A DNA stretch of 64,000 nucleotides, from positions 1,798,001 through 1,862,000 of the forward strand of contig NZ_CP065138.1 in NCBI RefSeq assembly GCF_015693305.1, in the 5' to 3' direction. The notes under the pieces are model-generated. The model saw only the letters and a list, made by a program, of their open reading frames with translations. It was not told where the DNA came from and made no database searches. Below are positions 35,691 through 45,367 of this stretch, piece by piece; within the stretch, counting starts at the first letter, position 1; each line of letters opens with the position of its first letter. The position numbers were made by a program, and so were the translations under genes. The stretch is from Sphingobium sp. Cam5-1. GTDB lineage: Bacteria; Pseudomonadota; Alphaproteobacteria; Sphingomonadales; Sphingomonadaceae.

Positions 35691-36119
35691 CTAACCCTGT
35701 GCGCGAAGACCCGCTGCACTGATCCCCGCCAACGCGCAGGCTTCGTCATTGTCCGACGTGTCGCCCGTCACGCCTACCGCACCGATCGGCGCACCCGCGC
35801 CATCGACGACGATGACGCCGCCCGCCGCTGGAACCACACCATGGGGCGCGATCGGCCCCAGCGACGCGATGAAGGTCGGCCGTTCGGCTGCCATATCGCC
35901 AATCTTGCGCGACGAAACGCCAAGGCCAAGCGCACCCGCAGCCTTGGCGCAGGCGATCTGCGGCCGAAGCGTCGACGCCCCATCCTGCCGCTGGAAGGCG
36001 AGAAGATGTCCACCGGCATCCAGCACAGCGATGCTCAGCGGCTTCAGCCCGATTTCGCGTCCATGGGCCAAACCAGCGGCGATGATCATGTTGGCCTGAT
36101 CAAGGGTGATGTGGGTCAC
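35691..36119 (-). CDS. glcG: GlcG/HbpS-family protein of the glycolate operon
   Basis: 142 residues from a GTG at 36119 overlapping the glcF stop by 4 nt (GTGA), with AAAGGA 8 nt upstream. The sequence LDQANMIIAAGLAHGREIGL, SIAVLDAGGHLLAFQRQDGA and GGVIVVDGAGAPIGAVGVTG is diagnostic of the GlcG/HbpS (DUF336) family. Members bind heme or act as redox or tetrapyrrole-linked accessory proteins; its exact part in glycolate oxidation is unknown. It is the last gene of glcDEFG. Confidence 0.9.
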   Translation of the reverse strand: MTHITLDQANMIIAAGLAHGREIGLKPLSIAVLDAGGHLLAFQRQDGASTLRPQIACAKAAGALGLGVSSRKIGDMAAERPTFIASLGPIAPHGVVPAAGGVIVVDGAGAPIGAVGVTGDTSDNDEACALAGISAAGLRAQG

Positions 36120-37432
36120 GTGGGGATTCCTTTCTGAAGCAGGGTCAGGGCATGGGGCGCAGGACCACCCGTCGCCCAATCGATAAGTTCGATGACATGG
36201 ACGACCGGCAGGGCCGCCCGCTGGCCGATCTGGATCGCGCAGCCGATATTGCCCGTCGCGATCACATCGGCATTGAGCCGCGCGAGGTTGGCCACCTTGC
36301 GCTCGCCGAGCTGCCCGGCGATCTCCGGTTGCAGGATATTGTAGGTCCCCGCCGATCCGCAGCAAAGATGCGCTTCCATCGGCGTGCGAACCGTATAGCC
36401 CACGGCCTCCAGCAATCGGCGCGGTGCCTCCGTCACTTTCTGCCCGTGCTGAAGCGAACAGGCGGCATGATAGGCGACGCTCATCCCCCGTCCCTCTTCC
36501 GCAGGCAGCGGAGCGTCGATCAGGACCTCGCTCACATCCTTTGCCAGCGCGGACACACGCGCGGCCTTGTCGGCATAAGCCGGGTCATCGCGCAGCATGA
36601 AGCCATAATCCTTGATCGTCGTGCCGCAACCCGAGGCGGTAATAACGATCGCGCTCAAACCGCCATCTTCGATCTCGCGGGTCCAGGCATCGACATTCCG
36701 GCGCGCGGCCTCCAGGCTGGCAGCATCCTTGCCCATATGATGGACGAGCGCCCCGCAACAGCCCTCCCCCCGGGCGAACACGACATCGAAGCCCGCGCGG
36801 CCCAGCACGCGCATCGTCGCCTCGCGAATTTCGGGCCTAAGCACGGGTTCGGCACATCCCTGGAGCAGCGCCACACGGCCGCGCGCGGCGGGCACCGGCT
36901 GGGGAACCGGATTGGCTCTGGATTTCGGCAAAGCCTGACCGGGCGCAAGCGCGAGCATCGCAGCCAGCGGCTTGAGCGCCGTCACCCGCTCCAGCAACGG
37001 CGCCGCCGGTTTGGCCAGCCGCGCCAACTTGAGCGCAACCCGAAAACGCGCCGGATAGGGCAGCACGGCGGCAAGCAGCGCGCGGATTAATCGCTCACGC
37101 CACGGCCGCCGGTATCGCTCCTCGATATAGGCCCGCGCATGATCCACCAGATGCATATAGTTCACGCCCGACGGGCAGATCGTCATGCACGACAGGCACG
37201 ACAGGCATCGATCGATATGCTTCACGATCTCCGCTGTCGGCTCCCGCTCATTTTCCAGCATGTCCTTCATCAGGTATATGCGGCCACGCGGACTATCGAG
37301 TTCGTCGCCCAGCAGGACATAGGTCGGGCAAGTTGCGGTACAGAAGCCGCAATGAACACATTTGCGGATCACTGCTTCGGACGCGGCCATTGCAGGATCG
37401 GCGAGCAGCGCAGGCGGGAAGTTGGTCTGCAT
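36116..37432 (-). CDS. glcF: Glycolate oxidase iron-sulfur subunit
   Basis: 438 residues from the ATG at 37432; the frame extends further up but that part overlaps glcE. Two 4Fe-4S motifs are seen, CVHCGFCTATCPTY near residue 26 and CLSCLSCMTICPSG near 76. Two CCG domains follow (GCAEPVLRPE...GEGCCGALVHHMG and YHAACSLQHGQ...HLCCGSAGTYNIL), the usual non-cubane cluster-binding pattern of GlcF and LldE-type proteins. It passes electrons from GlcD/GlcE to the quinone pool. It starts 4 bp after glcE. Confidence 0.94.
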   Translation of the reverse strand: MQTNFPPALLADPAMAASEAVIRKCVHCGFCTATCPTYVLLGDELDSPRGRIYLMKDMLENEREPTAEIVKHIDRCLSCLSCMTICPSGVNYMHLVDHARAYIEERYRRPWRERLIRALLAAVLPYPARFRVALKLARLAKPAAPLLERVTALKPLAAMLALAPGQALPKSRANPVPQPVPAARGRVALLQGCAEPVLRPEIREATMRVLGRAGFDVVFARGEGCCGALVHHMGKDAASLEAARRNVDAWTREIEDGGLSAIVITASGCGTTIKDYGFMLRDDPAYADKAARVSALAKDVSEVLIDAPLPAEEGRGMSVAYHAACSLQHGQKVTEAPRRLLEAVGYTVRTPMEAHLCCGSAGTYNILQPEIAGQLGERKVANLARLNADVIATGNIGCAIQIGQRAALPVVHVIELIDWATGGPAPHALTLLQKGIPT

Positions 37433-37436
37433 GATC

Positions 37437-38597
37437 TTAAAAGCGTCCCGTCTCGAACAGTCTAGCCGGATCGAAGGCACGCCGCACCCGCTCCTCCAGC
37501 GCCGCAACACCCGGCGCTTGCGGGTGGAAGGCGGGCACGGCGGCGCGTGTAGCAGCGGGCGCCCGCGCCAGCGTGGCATGCCCCCCAGCCGCCGCAGCCG
37601 CAGCGCGAACCGCCTGAGGATCACCATCAAACGTCATCCAGATCAAACCGCCCGCCCAATCGAACAGCCATTGCGCGCCCAATGGCCGCAGCGCGGACAC
37701 CACCGCCAGGCTGGCACTTGGCGCAACGTTGATCCGCCACAATGGCTGATTGGCGGGTAGCGGGCTGAGTGTCCGCAACCCGTCCCAGACCCGCTTGCCC
37801 TCCGTTTCGTCGAGCGCCTCAACCTTGCCGAAAGCGGCGAGCAGCGTGTCGAGCATGGCCCCGCGCGCGGCCACCGATGGGCCGACACCCTGGATACGGA
37901 ATGCCGTGAGCGCCCGGCCATTCCGGCCACAGCCGGGCAGATGCGCTGCCGCCGCGATCTCCGCTTGCGACCCCATGGCGACCGCCATCGCCTTCACCGC
38001 CTGCGCCTCATCCAACCCCTCGATCGCTCGCGTGGCGTAGGCGCGCGGATGCGGCAAGACCTTGAGCGTCACTTCGGTCATCGCGAACAGTCGCCCCCAA
38101 CTGCCCGCCGCCAGCTTGGGAAGATCGTAGCCTGTGACATTCTTGACGACCTTTGCGCCCGCCACAAAAGGTTCGCCACGCCCCGACACGGCCCGAAAAC
38201 CCAGCAGATGATCGCGCGCGCCGCCATGCGAAAGGCGCTGCGACCCAGCCACGCCTGCCGCAACCGTACCACCGATCGTGGCGGCCCCGGCAGGCGCGCC
38301 ATAAATAGGCCCATGATCGAAAGGTTCGAAGGCCAGCATCTGGTTCTGCTCCGCCACCAGAGCTTCCACCTCGGCCAGCGGCGTACCGACGCGCACCGTC
38401 AGCACCAGTTCCGCGGGATCATAATCGACCACACCGGCAAATCCCCGCATCGACAGCGGCCGAGCCTCGATCGGCGCGCCAAAGCCGGACTTGCTGCCAC
38501 CACCCGTGATCGCCAACCGCACGCCCTCACGAGCGGCATCCGCGATCACATCGGCGAGTTCGTCCTCGCGGGTCGGAAGAGACGGTTGCTCCATCAT
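37437..38597 (-). CDS. glcE: Glycolate oxidase FAD-binding subunit GlcE
   Basis: 386 residues of the FAD-binding PCMH fold: AITGGGSKSGFGAPIEARPL, GVVDYDPAELVLTVRVGTPL, then the FAD motif GGTVAAGVAGSQRLSHGGAR and VVKNVTGYDLPKLAAGSWG. The start ATG shares its A with the glcD stop (TGATG at 38597), showing translational coupling. GlcE forms the catalytic glycolate-to-glyoxylate dehydrogenase with GlcD and GlcF at the membrane. Its C-terminal half is Ala-rich and diverged, as usual for GlcE. Confidence 0.92.
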   Translation of the reverse strand: MMEQPSLPTREDELADVIADAAREGVRLAITGGGSKSGFGAPIEARPLSMRGFAGVVDYDPAELVLTVRVGTPLAEVEALVAEQNQMLAFEPFDHGPIYGAPAGAATIGGTVAAGVAGSQRLSHGGARDHLLGFRAVSGRGEPFVAGAKVVKNVTGYDLPKLAAGSWGRLFAMTEVTLKVLPHPRAYATRAIEGLDEAQAVKAMAVAMGSQAEIAAAAHLPGCGRNGRALTAFRIQGVGPSVAARGAMLDTLLAAFGKVEALDETEGKRVWDGLRTLSPLPANQPLWRINVAPSASLAVVSALRPLGAQWLFDWAGGLIWMTFDGDPQAVRAAAAAAGGHATLARAPAATRAAVPAFHPQAPGVAALEERVRRAFDPARLFETGRF

Positions 38598-40090
38598 CAG
38601 AAGCGCGGCAATTCGGGAAAGGGCAGTTCGCCCCGATGGACATGCATCCGCCCCAATTCGGCGCAGCGATGTAGTTGCGGGAACATCTTGCCGGGATTGA
38701 GTAGCAATTCAGGATCGAAGGCGCATTTCAGGCGCTGCTGCTGCTTGAGGTCAGTCTCGCTGAACATTTCGGGCATCAGGTCCCGCTTCTCGACGCCGAC
38801 GCCATGTTCGCCGGTCAACACGCCGCCAACCTTGACGCACAGCCGCAATATGTCGTTGCCGAACGCTTCGGCCCGTTCCAGTTCACCCGGAACATTGGCA
38901 TCATACAGGATCAGCGGGTGCAGATTGCCGTCGCCCGCGTGAAACACATTGGCGACGCCAAGGCCATAGTGATCGGACAGTTCCTCCATCCGTTCGAGCA
39001 CTTCGGGAAGTCGTCGACGCGGGATCGTGCCATCCATGCAGTAATAATCGGGCGCGAGCCGACCCACCGCCGGGAACGCTGCCTTTCGGCCCGCCCAAAA
39101 GGCAATGCGCTCCTGCTCGCTGGTGGACGCCCGCACCGATACCGCGCCATTGGCGCGGGCGATCCGCTCAACCTCGCCCAGCAGGTGCGCGCATTCCGCC
39201 TCGACCCCGTCAAGTTCGACGATCAGCAGCGCCTCCACATCCAGCGGATAGCCGACATTCACGAAAGCCTCTGCCGCGTGGATGGCAGGGCGATCCATCA
39301 TTTCCATGCCCGCCGGTATGATCCCGGCCGCGATCGTGTCGGCAACGCACTGGCCCGCCCCCTCAACGGTGGCAAAGCCGATCAACAGCGCCCGCGCGGT
39401 TTCGGGCTTGGGCAGGATGCGAACAGTGACTTCGGTGACGACGCCCAGCAACCCTTCCGACCCGACCACGACACCCAGCAGGTCGAGCCCCGCCGGGTCA
39501 AGCTGACGCCCGCCAATGCGGATCACCTCGCCATCCATCAGAACGATCTCGCAGCCCAGCACATTATTGGTGGTAAGACCGTATTTCAGGCAATGCACAC
39601 CGCCTGAATTTTCCGCGACATTGCCGCCGATCGAACAGGCGATCTGGCTCGATGGATCGGGCGCATAATAGAAACCCCGATCCTCGACGGCTCGGGTGAT
39701 GGCGAGATTGGTGACGCCCGGCTGCACCACGGCGATCCGATCGTCATAATCGATCCCCAGGACGCGATTGAACTTGCCAAGGCCCAACAGCACGCCATCG
39801 GCGAGCGGCAAGGCGCCACCGGAAAGCGAAGTCCCCGAACCGCGCGGCACCACCTTGACCCGGTTGGCGTGGCACCAGGCGAGGACAGCCGACACCTGCG
39901 CTGTCGTCTCGGGCAGCACGACGACCATCGGCGGCTGGCGATAGGCGGTCAGACCGTCGGACTCATAGGGGCGCAGACCATCGGGATGGTCGATCACCCC
40001 TTCACCGGGCACGATTTGCCGAAGCGCGGCGACGATCTCCCCACGACGCGCCAGCGTGATTTGGTCCGGTTCCGGCATGACAAGCGACAC
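38597..40090 (-). CDS. glcD: Glycolate oxidase subunit GlcD
   Basis: 497 residues from a GTG at 40090, with AAGGAA 9 nt before. The FAD domain has VVPRGSGTSLSGGALPLADG, PGVTNLAITRAVEDRGFYYA and IGGNVAENSGGVHCLKYGLT. The C-terminal substrate domain has NVFHAGDGNLHPLILYD and GGVLTGEHGVGVEKR with the metal/substrate histidines. It is the catalytic flavoprotein of glycolate oxidase and first gene of glcDEFG. No glcC regulator is adjacent; the upstream 40091-40322 is gene-free. Confidence 0.94.
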   Translation of the reverse strand: MSLVMPEPDQITLARRGEIVAALRQIVPGEGVIDHPDGLRPYESDGLTAYRQPPMVVVLPETTAQVSAVLAWCHANRVKVVPRGSGTSLSGGALPLADGVLLGLGKFNRVLGIDYDDRIAVVQPGVTNLAITRAVEDRGFYYAPDPSSQIACSIGGNVAENSGGVHCLKYGLTTNNVLGCEIVLMDGEVIRIGGRQLDPAGLDLLGVVVGSEGLLGVVTEVTVRILPKPETARALLIGFATVEGAGQCVADTIAAGIIPAGMEMMDRPAIHAAEAFVNVGYPLDVEALLIVELDGVEAECAHLLGEVERIARANGAVSVRASTSEQERIAFWAGRKAAFPAVGRLAPDYYCMDGTIPRRRLPEVLERMEELSDHYGLGVANVFHAGDGNLHPLILYDANVPGELERAEAFGNDILRLCVKVGGVLTGEHGVGVEKRDLMPEMFSETDLKQQQRLKCAFDPELLLNPGKMFPQLHRCAELGRMHVHRGELPFPELPRF

Positions 40091-40351
40091 GACCGCGTTC
40101 CTTTCTTCTCGCCTGCATTGTAGAACCAGCTGAAATACAGCGGTAGGCTATAAAATCGCTAATCACTCTTTCTTGTAAGGAAATAATTACAGGGCACGAC
40201 AGCCCCTGCCTTCTCTCGCAAAAGCTTTATCCGGCGGCGAGGCATATGGGATGGTCCAGCGCCTGCTCGACGTCCTGCTAAACTGTCATCGATTTGAAAC
40301 TCGATCGTCATAGGGAAGACTCATGCGAGGCTTCACTGTCGGGACCGACCA

Positions 40352-41035
40352 TTGCCGCTGAACTTATTGATTGTCGAGGATGACGAGGAACTCGCGACGC
40401 AGTTGCGCGAGCAACTCAGCGTGTTCGGCCATGACTCCACAATTGTCGGAGACGGTCGATGCGCAAACCAGATGGTAGCCGCGCAGCATTTCGACGCGAT
40501 CATCCTTGATCGGATATTGCCGATGGTCGACGGCGTGACATTGCTCAAAGGATTGCGCGAACATAATATTCTGACCCCCGTCATCATGATGACGGCGCTC
40601 GGCCAATCACGGCAAAAGGTGGAGGGGCTGGAGAGCGGGGCTGACGATTATGTCGTGAAGCCGGTCGATCCGGCCGAATTGAACGCCAGGCTCAACGCGC
40701 TGGTGCGCGCGAGGGAGTGGACGGACAAGGGCGCCAACGAAACGCTGCGCGCGGGCGATCTCGTGGTCACCCCCTCTCGCCACAGCGCCTGGCGCGATGG
40801 GCAGGCGCTGCGGTTACAGAAGACCGAATTCAAGGTGCTGGTGGAATTGGTCCGCCATGCCGGTACGCCTGTTACTCGCGCCATGATGCTGGAACGTGTC
40901 TGGAATTATGATTTCGAACCGGCCACTAATCTGGTTGAAGCCCATATCCGCCGCCTGCGCATCAAGTTGATGGAATTTGGTGGTGACGATCCCATCGTGA
41001 CTATTCGCGGACTGGGTTATATGATCCCGGGGTGA
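40352..41035 (+). CDS. OmpR-family response regulator
   Basis: 227 residues from a TTG at 40352. The receiver domain has acidic EDDEE near residue 9, the phosphorylated Asp53 (AIILDRILPMVDG) and the conserved Lys in YVVKPVDP. A winged-helix DNA-binding domain runs from about 135 to the end (EFKVLVELVRHAGTPVTRAM, NLVEAHIRRLRIKL, TIRGLGYMI). A 12-residue leader frame begins with ATG 40323 and its stop at 40361 overlaps this start, hinting at translational coupling. The kinase gene overlaps its end by 4 nt. Confidence 0.92.
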   Translation: MPLNLLIVEDDEELATQLREQLSVFGHDSTIVGDGRCANQMVAAQHFDAIILDRILPMVDGVTLLKGLREHNILTPVIMMTALGQSRQKVEGLESGADDYVVKPVDPAELNARLNALVRAREWTDKGANETLRAGDLVVTPSRHSAWRDGQALRLQKTEFKVLVELVRHAGTPVTRAMMLERVWNYDFEPATNLVEAHIRRLRIKLMEFGGDDPIVTIRGLGYMIPG

Positions 41036-42369
41036 TTTCCCGGTCCTTGCGCACACTCACGCTCGTCTTTCTGTTCTTCTTTGTCCTCGCCACGTTGACC
41101 ACGGGCTTTGGCATCTACTTCGCGACGCTGCGAACCATCGACCATATGGTGGTGCAGCGCATCACAGGCATGAGCGAAACTTTGGCGCCCGAGGGCGGGG
41201 GTTTCAGCGCCAGCGGGATCAGCCGCCGCATCCGCGTCGCGGCACATGACCGCGACACCGCCGATCTTGGCTTCATCCTGTTAAAAAATGGACGGCAGAT
41301 CGCAGGCAATGTGCGCGTGTCGCGGCCCCTGCCCCTTGGCGTCTCCAGCGTCGATCTGGCGGACGATATCAAAGGTCTTTCTCACGGCCGCGTCATGGTC
41401 CGGGATTTGGGAGGCGGACTGAAGCTGGCGGTGATCGCCGAAACGGAACCTTTTGATAATTACAACGCAGCCCGCAAGCGCATCTACCTATTGGGTTTCG
41501 GCTCGATCATCCTGATCGCGCTGGCGGCGGCGACGACTTTCACGCTGATCATCCGCCAAAGGATCATCGAGATGCGCCGCACCGTCGATGCGATTTTCGA
41601 AGGCGACCTGTCGCAGCGTGTGCCCGGAAGCGATCCTCACACGGCCTTCGGTCAACAGGCGCAGGCTTTCAATCGCATGCTGGACCGCATCAATCATCTG
41701 ATGGAGGAAATTCGCAACGTCACTAATGGGGTGGCGCACGAATTGCGGACGCCGCTGGCGCGCCTGCGCAATCAGCTGAACCTTATCGCCCATGATCCGA
41801 AGGCCGCCCCCGTGCGCGACAGGATCGATGAAGCACAGGCCGAGGCCGACGGATTGCTCAACCTCTTTTCGGCACTCCTGCGCATCGCCGAAATCGACAG
41901 CGGGGCGCGGCGCGAGAATTTCGCGACGGTGAACCTTGCCGATCTAGTCGCCGAATGCGTCGAGGCGCTGGACGCCGTGCTGGATGACAGCGGGCATCCG
42001 ATAGCAGAACTCAGCCTGGAGCCCGCCATCGTCAACGGCGACGCCCAGCTATTATCGCAGATGATCGTCAATCTCGTGGAAAATGCGGTACGCCACACCC
42101 CGGCGGGCTCGGAAATACGCATCACTCTATCGGGCGCGTCAGCTGGCTGGGCAATTCTGATCGTGTCCGACAACGGCCCCGGCATCGCGCCTGCGGATCG
42201 CGCGAAAGCACTGGATCGCTTCGGCCGCTTGTCCGGCGGCGGCGACGTCAAGGGGCATGGCTTCGGCCTGCCGCTGGTCGCATCGATCGCGCGGTTGCAT
42301 GGGGGCTCGATCGAACTGGGCGATGCGCGCCCGGGCCTCCAGGTTTCGGTAACGCTGCCAGCCGCATAA
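41032..42369 (+). CDS. HAMP-domain sensor histidine kinase
   Basis: 445 residues from a GTG overlapping the regulator stop. Two membrane helices at about 8-32 and 152-175 flank a periplasmic sensor of about 120 residues. A HAMP linker follows (RRTVDAIFEGDLSQRVPGSD), then the phosphoacceptor His236 (NGVAHELRTPLARLRNQLNL) and the HATPase domain (NLVENAVRHTPAGS, SDNGPGIAP, HGFGLPLVASIARLHGG). It senses an unknown envelope signal and phosphorylates the partner regulator. It ends just before the converging receptor at 42.4 kb. Confidence 0.93.
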   Translation: MISRSLRTLTLVFLFFFVLATLTTGFGIYFATLRTIDHMVVQRITGMSETLAPEGGGFSASGISRRIRVAAHDRDTADLGFILLKNGRQIAGNVRVSRPLPLGVSSVDLADDIKGLSHGRVMVRDLGGGLKLAVIAETEPFDNYNAARKRIYLLGFGSIILIALAAATTFTLIIRQRIIEMRRTVDAIFEGDLSQRVPGSDPHTAFGQQAQAFNRMLDRINHLMEEIRNVTNGVAHELRTPLARLRNQLNLIAHDPKAAPVRDRIDEAQAEADGLLNLFSALLRIAEIDSGARRENFATVNLADLVAECVEALDAVLDDSGHPIAELSLEPAIVNGDAQLLSQMIVNLVENAVRHTPAGSEIRITLSGASAGWAILIVSDNGPGIAPADRAKALDRFGRLSGGGDVKGHGFGLPLVASIARLHGGSIELGDARPGLQVSVTLPAA

Positions 42370-42401
42370 AAAATGGCGCGCCGCGAAGGGGCGGCGCGCC
42401 A
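42368..42401 (-). terminator. Rho-independent terminator for the converging receptor gene
   Basis: TGGCGCGCCGC (42374-42384) and GCGGCGCGCCA (42391-42401) form a perfect 11-bp stem around GAAGGG. Read on the minus strand it is followed by T6 (42373-42368). The T-run overlaps the stop codon of the histidine kinase gene on the other strand. Confidence 0.88.
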
Positions 42402-42425
42402 CAAAAGGTTGCGAAGATCAGATGA

Positions 42426-44966
42426 TCAGAACTTGACGGACGCTTCGATGCCGTAGGTGCGAGGCGCGTTGAAGTTGCCATAATCACCAAGCACGTTTTT
42501 GATGTCGCCATTGACCGTGCTGTTCGTCGGTGCGGCCGGCAAGCTGTTCGACGGATCGCGGCGGAAGACATGCTGTTCGTTGAACAGGTTACGTCCCCAC
42601 AGGCTGAGCGTCAGGTTGCGGCCTCCGCCGGTCCCGATGTCCGCCAGCGAGATGCGGCCGTTGAAGATCAGCGAGCTGTCATTCTTTGTCGCGAACTGGT
42701 CGAAGGCCTGGGTGGCCTGCGAATAGTTGCCATCGAAGTGGAACTTCAGCTTCGTGTCTTCGCTGCCGATCGGCAGGCTGTAGTCGATCGACCCGCTCGC
42801 GGCGTTACGCGGCGTGAACACGATGTAGAAGTTCTGATAGACGCCCGTCGCGTTGATGAACACCGGCGGGATCTTCGTGTAGGTATAGGCGTAAGACGCA
42901 TTCAGCGTCAGGCCCTCGATCGGGTTCAGCGTCAGGTCCGCCTCGATCCCGCGGATCTTCGTGGTGCCGGGCGCATTGATCGTGACCAGGTTGTTGAAGC
43001 TGGTGTTGCCGACAAACTGGATCGAGCTGATGTCGACCTGGCTGTCCTTGCGGTCCATGATGTAACCAGCGAGGTTGAACCGGGCGCGGTTGTTCCAGAA
43101 ATCCGACTTCAGGCCGACTTCGTAGGACTTCACATCTTCAGGATCGAACGCCTGATAGTTGGACGTGCGCGAGCTTGCGCCGCCAGCGCGATAGCCGGTC
43201 GCATATTTCGCATAGACGTGCAGGTCGTTGCTGACGTCATAGGCAATCGTTGCCATCGGGTTGAAGCGGTTCCACGTCGCGTCCAGCGGCTGGTAGCCAA
43301 CGCCGGTCAGGAAAGCCGCAGTGGCGGTGTCATAATTCACGTTGCGCGAATAGTGCAGCACGCCCTTCTTCTCGTCATGCGTGTAGCGGCCGCCGACCGT
43401 GATGTGCAGCGCGTCTGTCGCGTTCCAGGTCAGCTGACCATAGGCGGCATAGCTCTTCGACCAGACTTCCGAAGCGCGGTCGATTGAGCAGCCGTTGACG
43501 GCCTTGCCGACGAAGGCCGGGGTCGACGCTGTGCAGAAGGGGATCGGCGCATAATTGTAGCCGGTAATTACGCCAGCCCCGTCGCGAATGGCGACCGCGC
43601 CCATGGAGCTGGGCGTGGCGGCGTCATCGCTGACATGTTCGTTGAAGTAGAACAGACCCGCAACATAGTCGATCGAACCGACGGTGCCGACCGCCTGCAG
43701 TTCCTGGCTGAACTGGCGCTGGCGCAGGTCGGCGAGGCTGTAGCGGCTGAATGCGCAGGGTGCGGCCGTGGTGCAGCCAGCGGCAGTGCTGCCGAGCGGC
43801 GGGTTTACCAGCGGCGGACGGTGCGCGCCGCCCGAATTGTCCCACTGGGTCGCGTCAACGCCGCGCCATGCAGTGATTGAACGCAGCTCCAGTTCGTCGC
43901 CAAGGTTCCACTTCAGCGTGTTGGTGAAGCCGTGGGTCTTGTCGACGCTGACCTGCTGCGGCACGCCGATGTCGGCCTGACCCATGCGGGTGTCGCCGTT
44001 CACGACGACACCGGGCAGCAAGGGCTTGACGGGGCCGCCGGTCAGGTTGGTGTAGGCCGTGCCGGGCAGGGTACAGGCGGGCTGCGATGCCTGGGTGCCG
44101 TTGGCGCAATTGTTCGGATTATAGTTCAGCAGCTGGCTGTAGAAGGGCGTATTCTCGTCCTTCGCGACGTCATAGGCGAAGTCGTTGGTGATGGTGTCGG
44201 TCGGCTGCCAGCGCACGGCCGCGCGCGCGCCCTTGCGGTTGTAATAGTTCCAGCCGACCTGCCCCGCGAGCGGGTTTTCAGTGGTTGCGTCCTGATGCTG
44301 GATCACGCCGTCAAGCTTGACCGAGAAGCCAGCGACCTTCGGCAGGTCGAGGTGGAAGTCGGCGGTGCGGCTACCATAATTGCCAGCGCCCGCTTCGATC
44401 CGGCCGCCCCATTCGCCGGTCGGTGCCTTGCTGACGATGCTGAGCGCGCCACCTTCGGTGTTACGGCCAAACAGCGTGCCCTGCGGACCCTTGAGCACTT
44501 CGACGCGCTCGATGTCGAACAGTGCGGCGTTCAGGCCATGCTGGCGGCCCATATAGACGCCGTCGACATAGATGCCGACGCCCTGTTCACGGGCGGGCTG
44601 GTTGGCGTCGAGCGGAACGATGCCGCGAATGCCGATGGTGAGCGCGGACTGGCGCGCTTCGAAAGTCGCGACGCGCAACGACGGAACGGCGCCGTCCGCG
44701 AAATCGTACATGCTCTGCACATGCCTGTTTTCCAGCGCCTGTGTGTCGACGACTGCCATGGAAATCGGCGTTTCCTGCAAATCGGTTTCCCGCTTGGTGG
44801 CGGTGACGACAATGGCGGCCATGCCCTCGCTGTCCGCCGTATCGGCGGCGGGAGCAGCGGCGGTCGCCTCGGCAGTTGCCGCACTGGCAAGCGTCGGTGC
44901 GGATACAGATCCCAGCAACAACGCACTCATCGAAGTCCGAAGCAGGATAGTGGAAGAGCGACTCAT
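42426..44966 (-). CDS. TonB-dependent receptor (catabolic type)
   Basis: 846 residues. The signal peptide ends near APTLASA, an Ala-rich spacer follows, then TonB box AAIVVTATKR at about 50. The plug holds VDGVYMGRQHGLNAALFDIE and VLKGPQGTLFGRNTEGGALS, and the barrel ends YGIEASVKF with a terminal Phe. It is a standard large sphingomonad substrate receptor, ligand unknown. A very AT-rich block lies upstream and a perfect terminator closes it, so it is transcribed alone. It converges on the two-component system, with no evidence they interact. Confidence 0.92.
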   Translation of the reverse strand: MSRSSTILLRTSMSALLLGSVSAPTLASAATAEATAAAPAADTADSEGMAAIVVTATKRETDLQETPISMAVVDTQALENRHVQSMYDFADGAVPSLRVATFEARQSALTIGIRGIVPLDANQPAREQGVGIYVDGVYMGRQHGLNAALFDIERVEVLKGPQGTLFGRNTEGGALSIVSKAPTGEWGGRIEAGAGNYGSRTADFHLDLPKVAGFSVKLDGVIQHQDATTENPLAGQVGWNYYNRKGARAAVRWQPTDTITNDFAYDVAKDENTPFYSQLLNYNPNNCANGTQASQPACTLPGTAYTNLTGGPVKPLLPGVVVNGDTRMGQADIGVPQQVSVDKTHGFTNTLKWNLGDELELRSITAWRGVDATQWDNSGGAHRPPLVNPPLGSTAAGCTTAAPCAFSRYSLADLRQRQFSQELQAVGTVGSIDYVAGLFYFNEHVSDDAATPSSMGAVAIRDGAGVITGYNYAPIPFCTASTPAFVGKAVNGCSIDRASEVWSKSYAAYGQLTWNATDALHITVGGRYTHDEKKGVLHYSRNVNYDTATAAFLTGVGYQPLDATWNRFNPMATIAYDVSNDLHVYAKYATGYRAGGASSRTSNYQAFDPEDVKSYEVGLKSDFWNNRARFNLAGYIMDRKDSQVDISSIQFVGNTSFNNLVTINAPGTTKIRGIEADLTLNPIEGLTLNASYAYTYTKIPPVFINATGVYQNFYIVFTPRNAASGSIDYSLPIGSEDTKLKFHFDGNYSQATQAFDQFATKNDSSLIFNGRISLADIGTGGGRNLTLSLWGRNLFNEQHVFRRDPSNSLPAAPTNSTVNGDIKNVLGDYGNFNAPRTYGIEASVKF

Positions 44967-45046
44967 GATTACCCCTTTAAAAATCCATCAAGTGGATGCT
45001 TTGCGGGGTCACCATTAGGAGGCCATCACAACATTTTTGTGACAAA

Positions 45047-45190
45047 CATTGTCATATAAAAACAAATATCATTTCATATTCGCGTCATTTTAAATATATT
45101 CATTATAATTTCTGATATTGTTTAAATAACAAATTAATATATATTTGTATTTCTTTCTAAGAAATCACGAAATTTATTACGGCAATGCAT
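45047..45190. other. Strongly AT-rich block upstream of the 42.4-45.0 kb receptor
   Basis: About 140 bp composed mostly of A and T in a GC-rich window, from roughly 80 to 225 bp before the receptor start. It holds an inverted repeat ACAAAT (45129-45134)/ATTTGT (45143-45148). No coding frame is present. It could be a strong promoter with UP-like sequence or a nucleoid-protein binding site. Confidence 0.6.
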
Positions 45191-45303
45191 AAAAGCCGAC
45201 TATAAATGACCTTGGTATCTACTCGATCCGCAGATTCTCAACGATTCCATAGGGAAAGGAATAGCGCGCTTACGTCACTTGAACACGTGACCCCAGCCGC
45301 TGG

Positions 45304-45356
45304 GGCCGGTCCGGATCATTATGAAGCTGCTTCATATGTTGGTGATCCGACCGGCC
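45304..45356. other. Long imperfect hairpin after the 45.4-47.8 kb receptor
   Basis: GGCCGGTCCGGATCA (45304-45318) pairs with TGATCCGACCGGCC (45343-45356) with one bulge, and the loop contains a second stem (TATGAAG/CTTCATA). A CCCCAG/CTGGGG stem adjoins it at 45292-45305. It lies 12 bp after the receptor stop on the minus strand, where it may block RNA decay or act as a T-less terminator. Confidence 0.45.
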
Positions 45357-45367
45357 CTGCCTTGATC

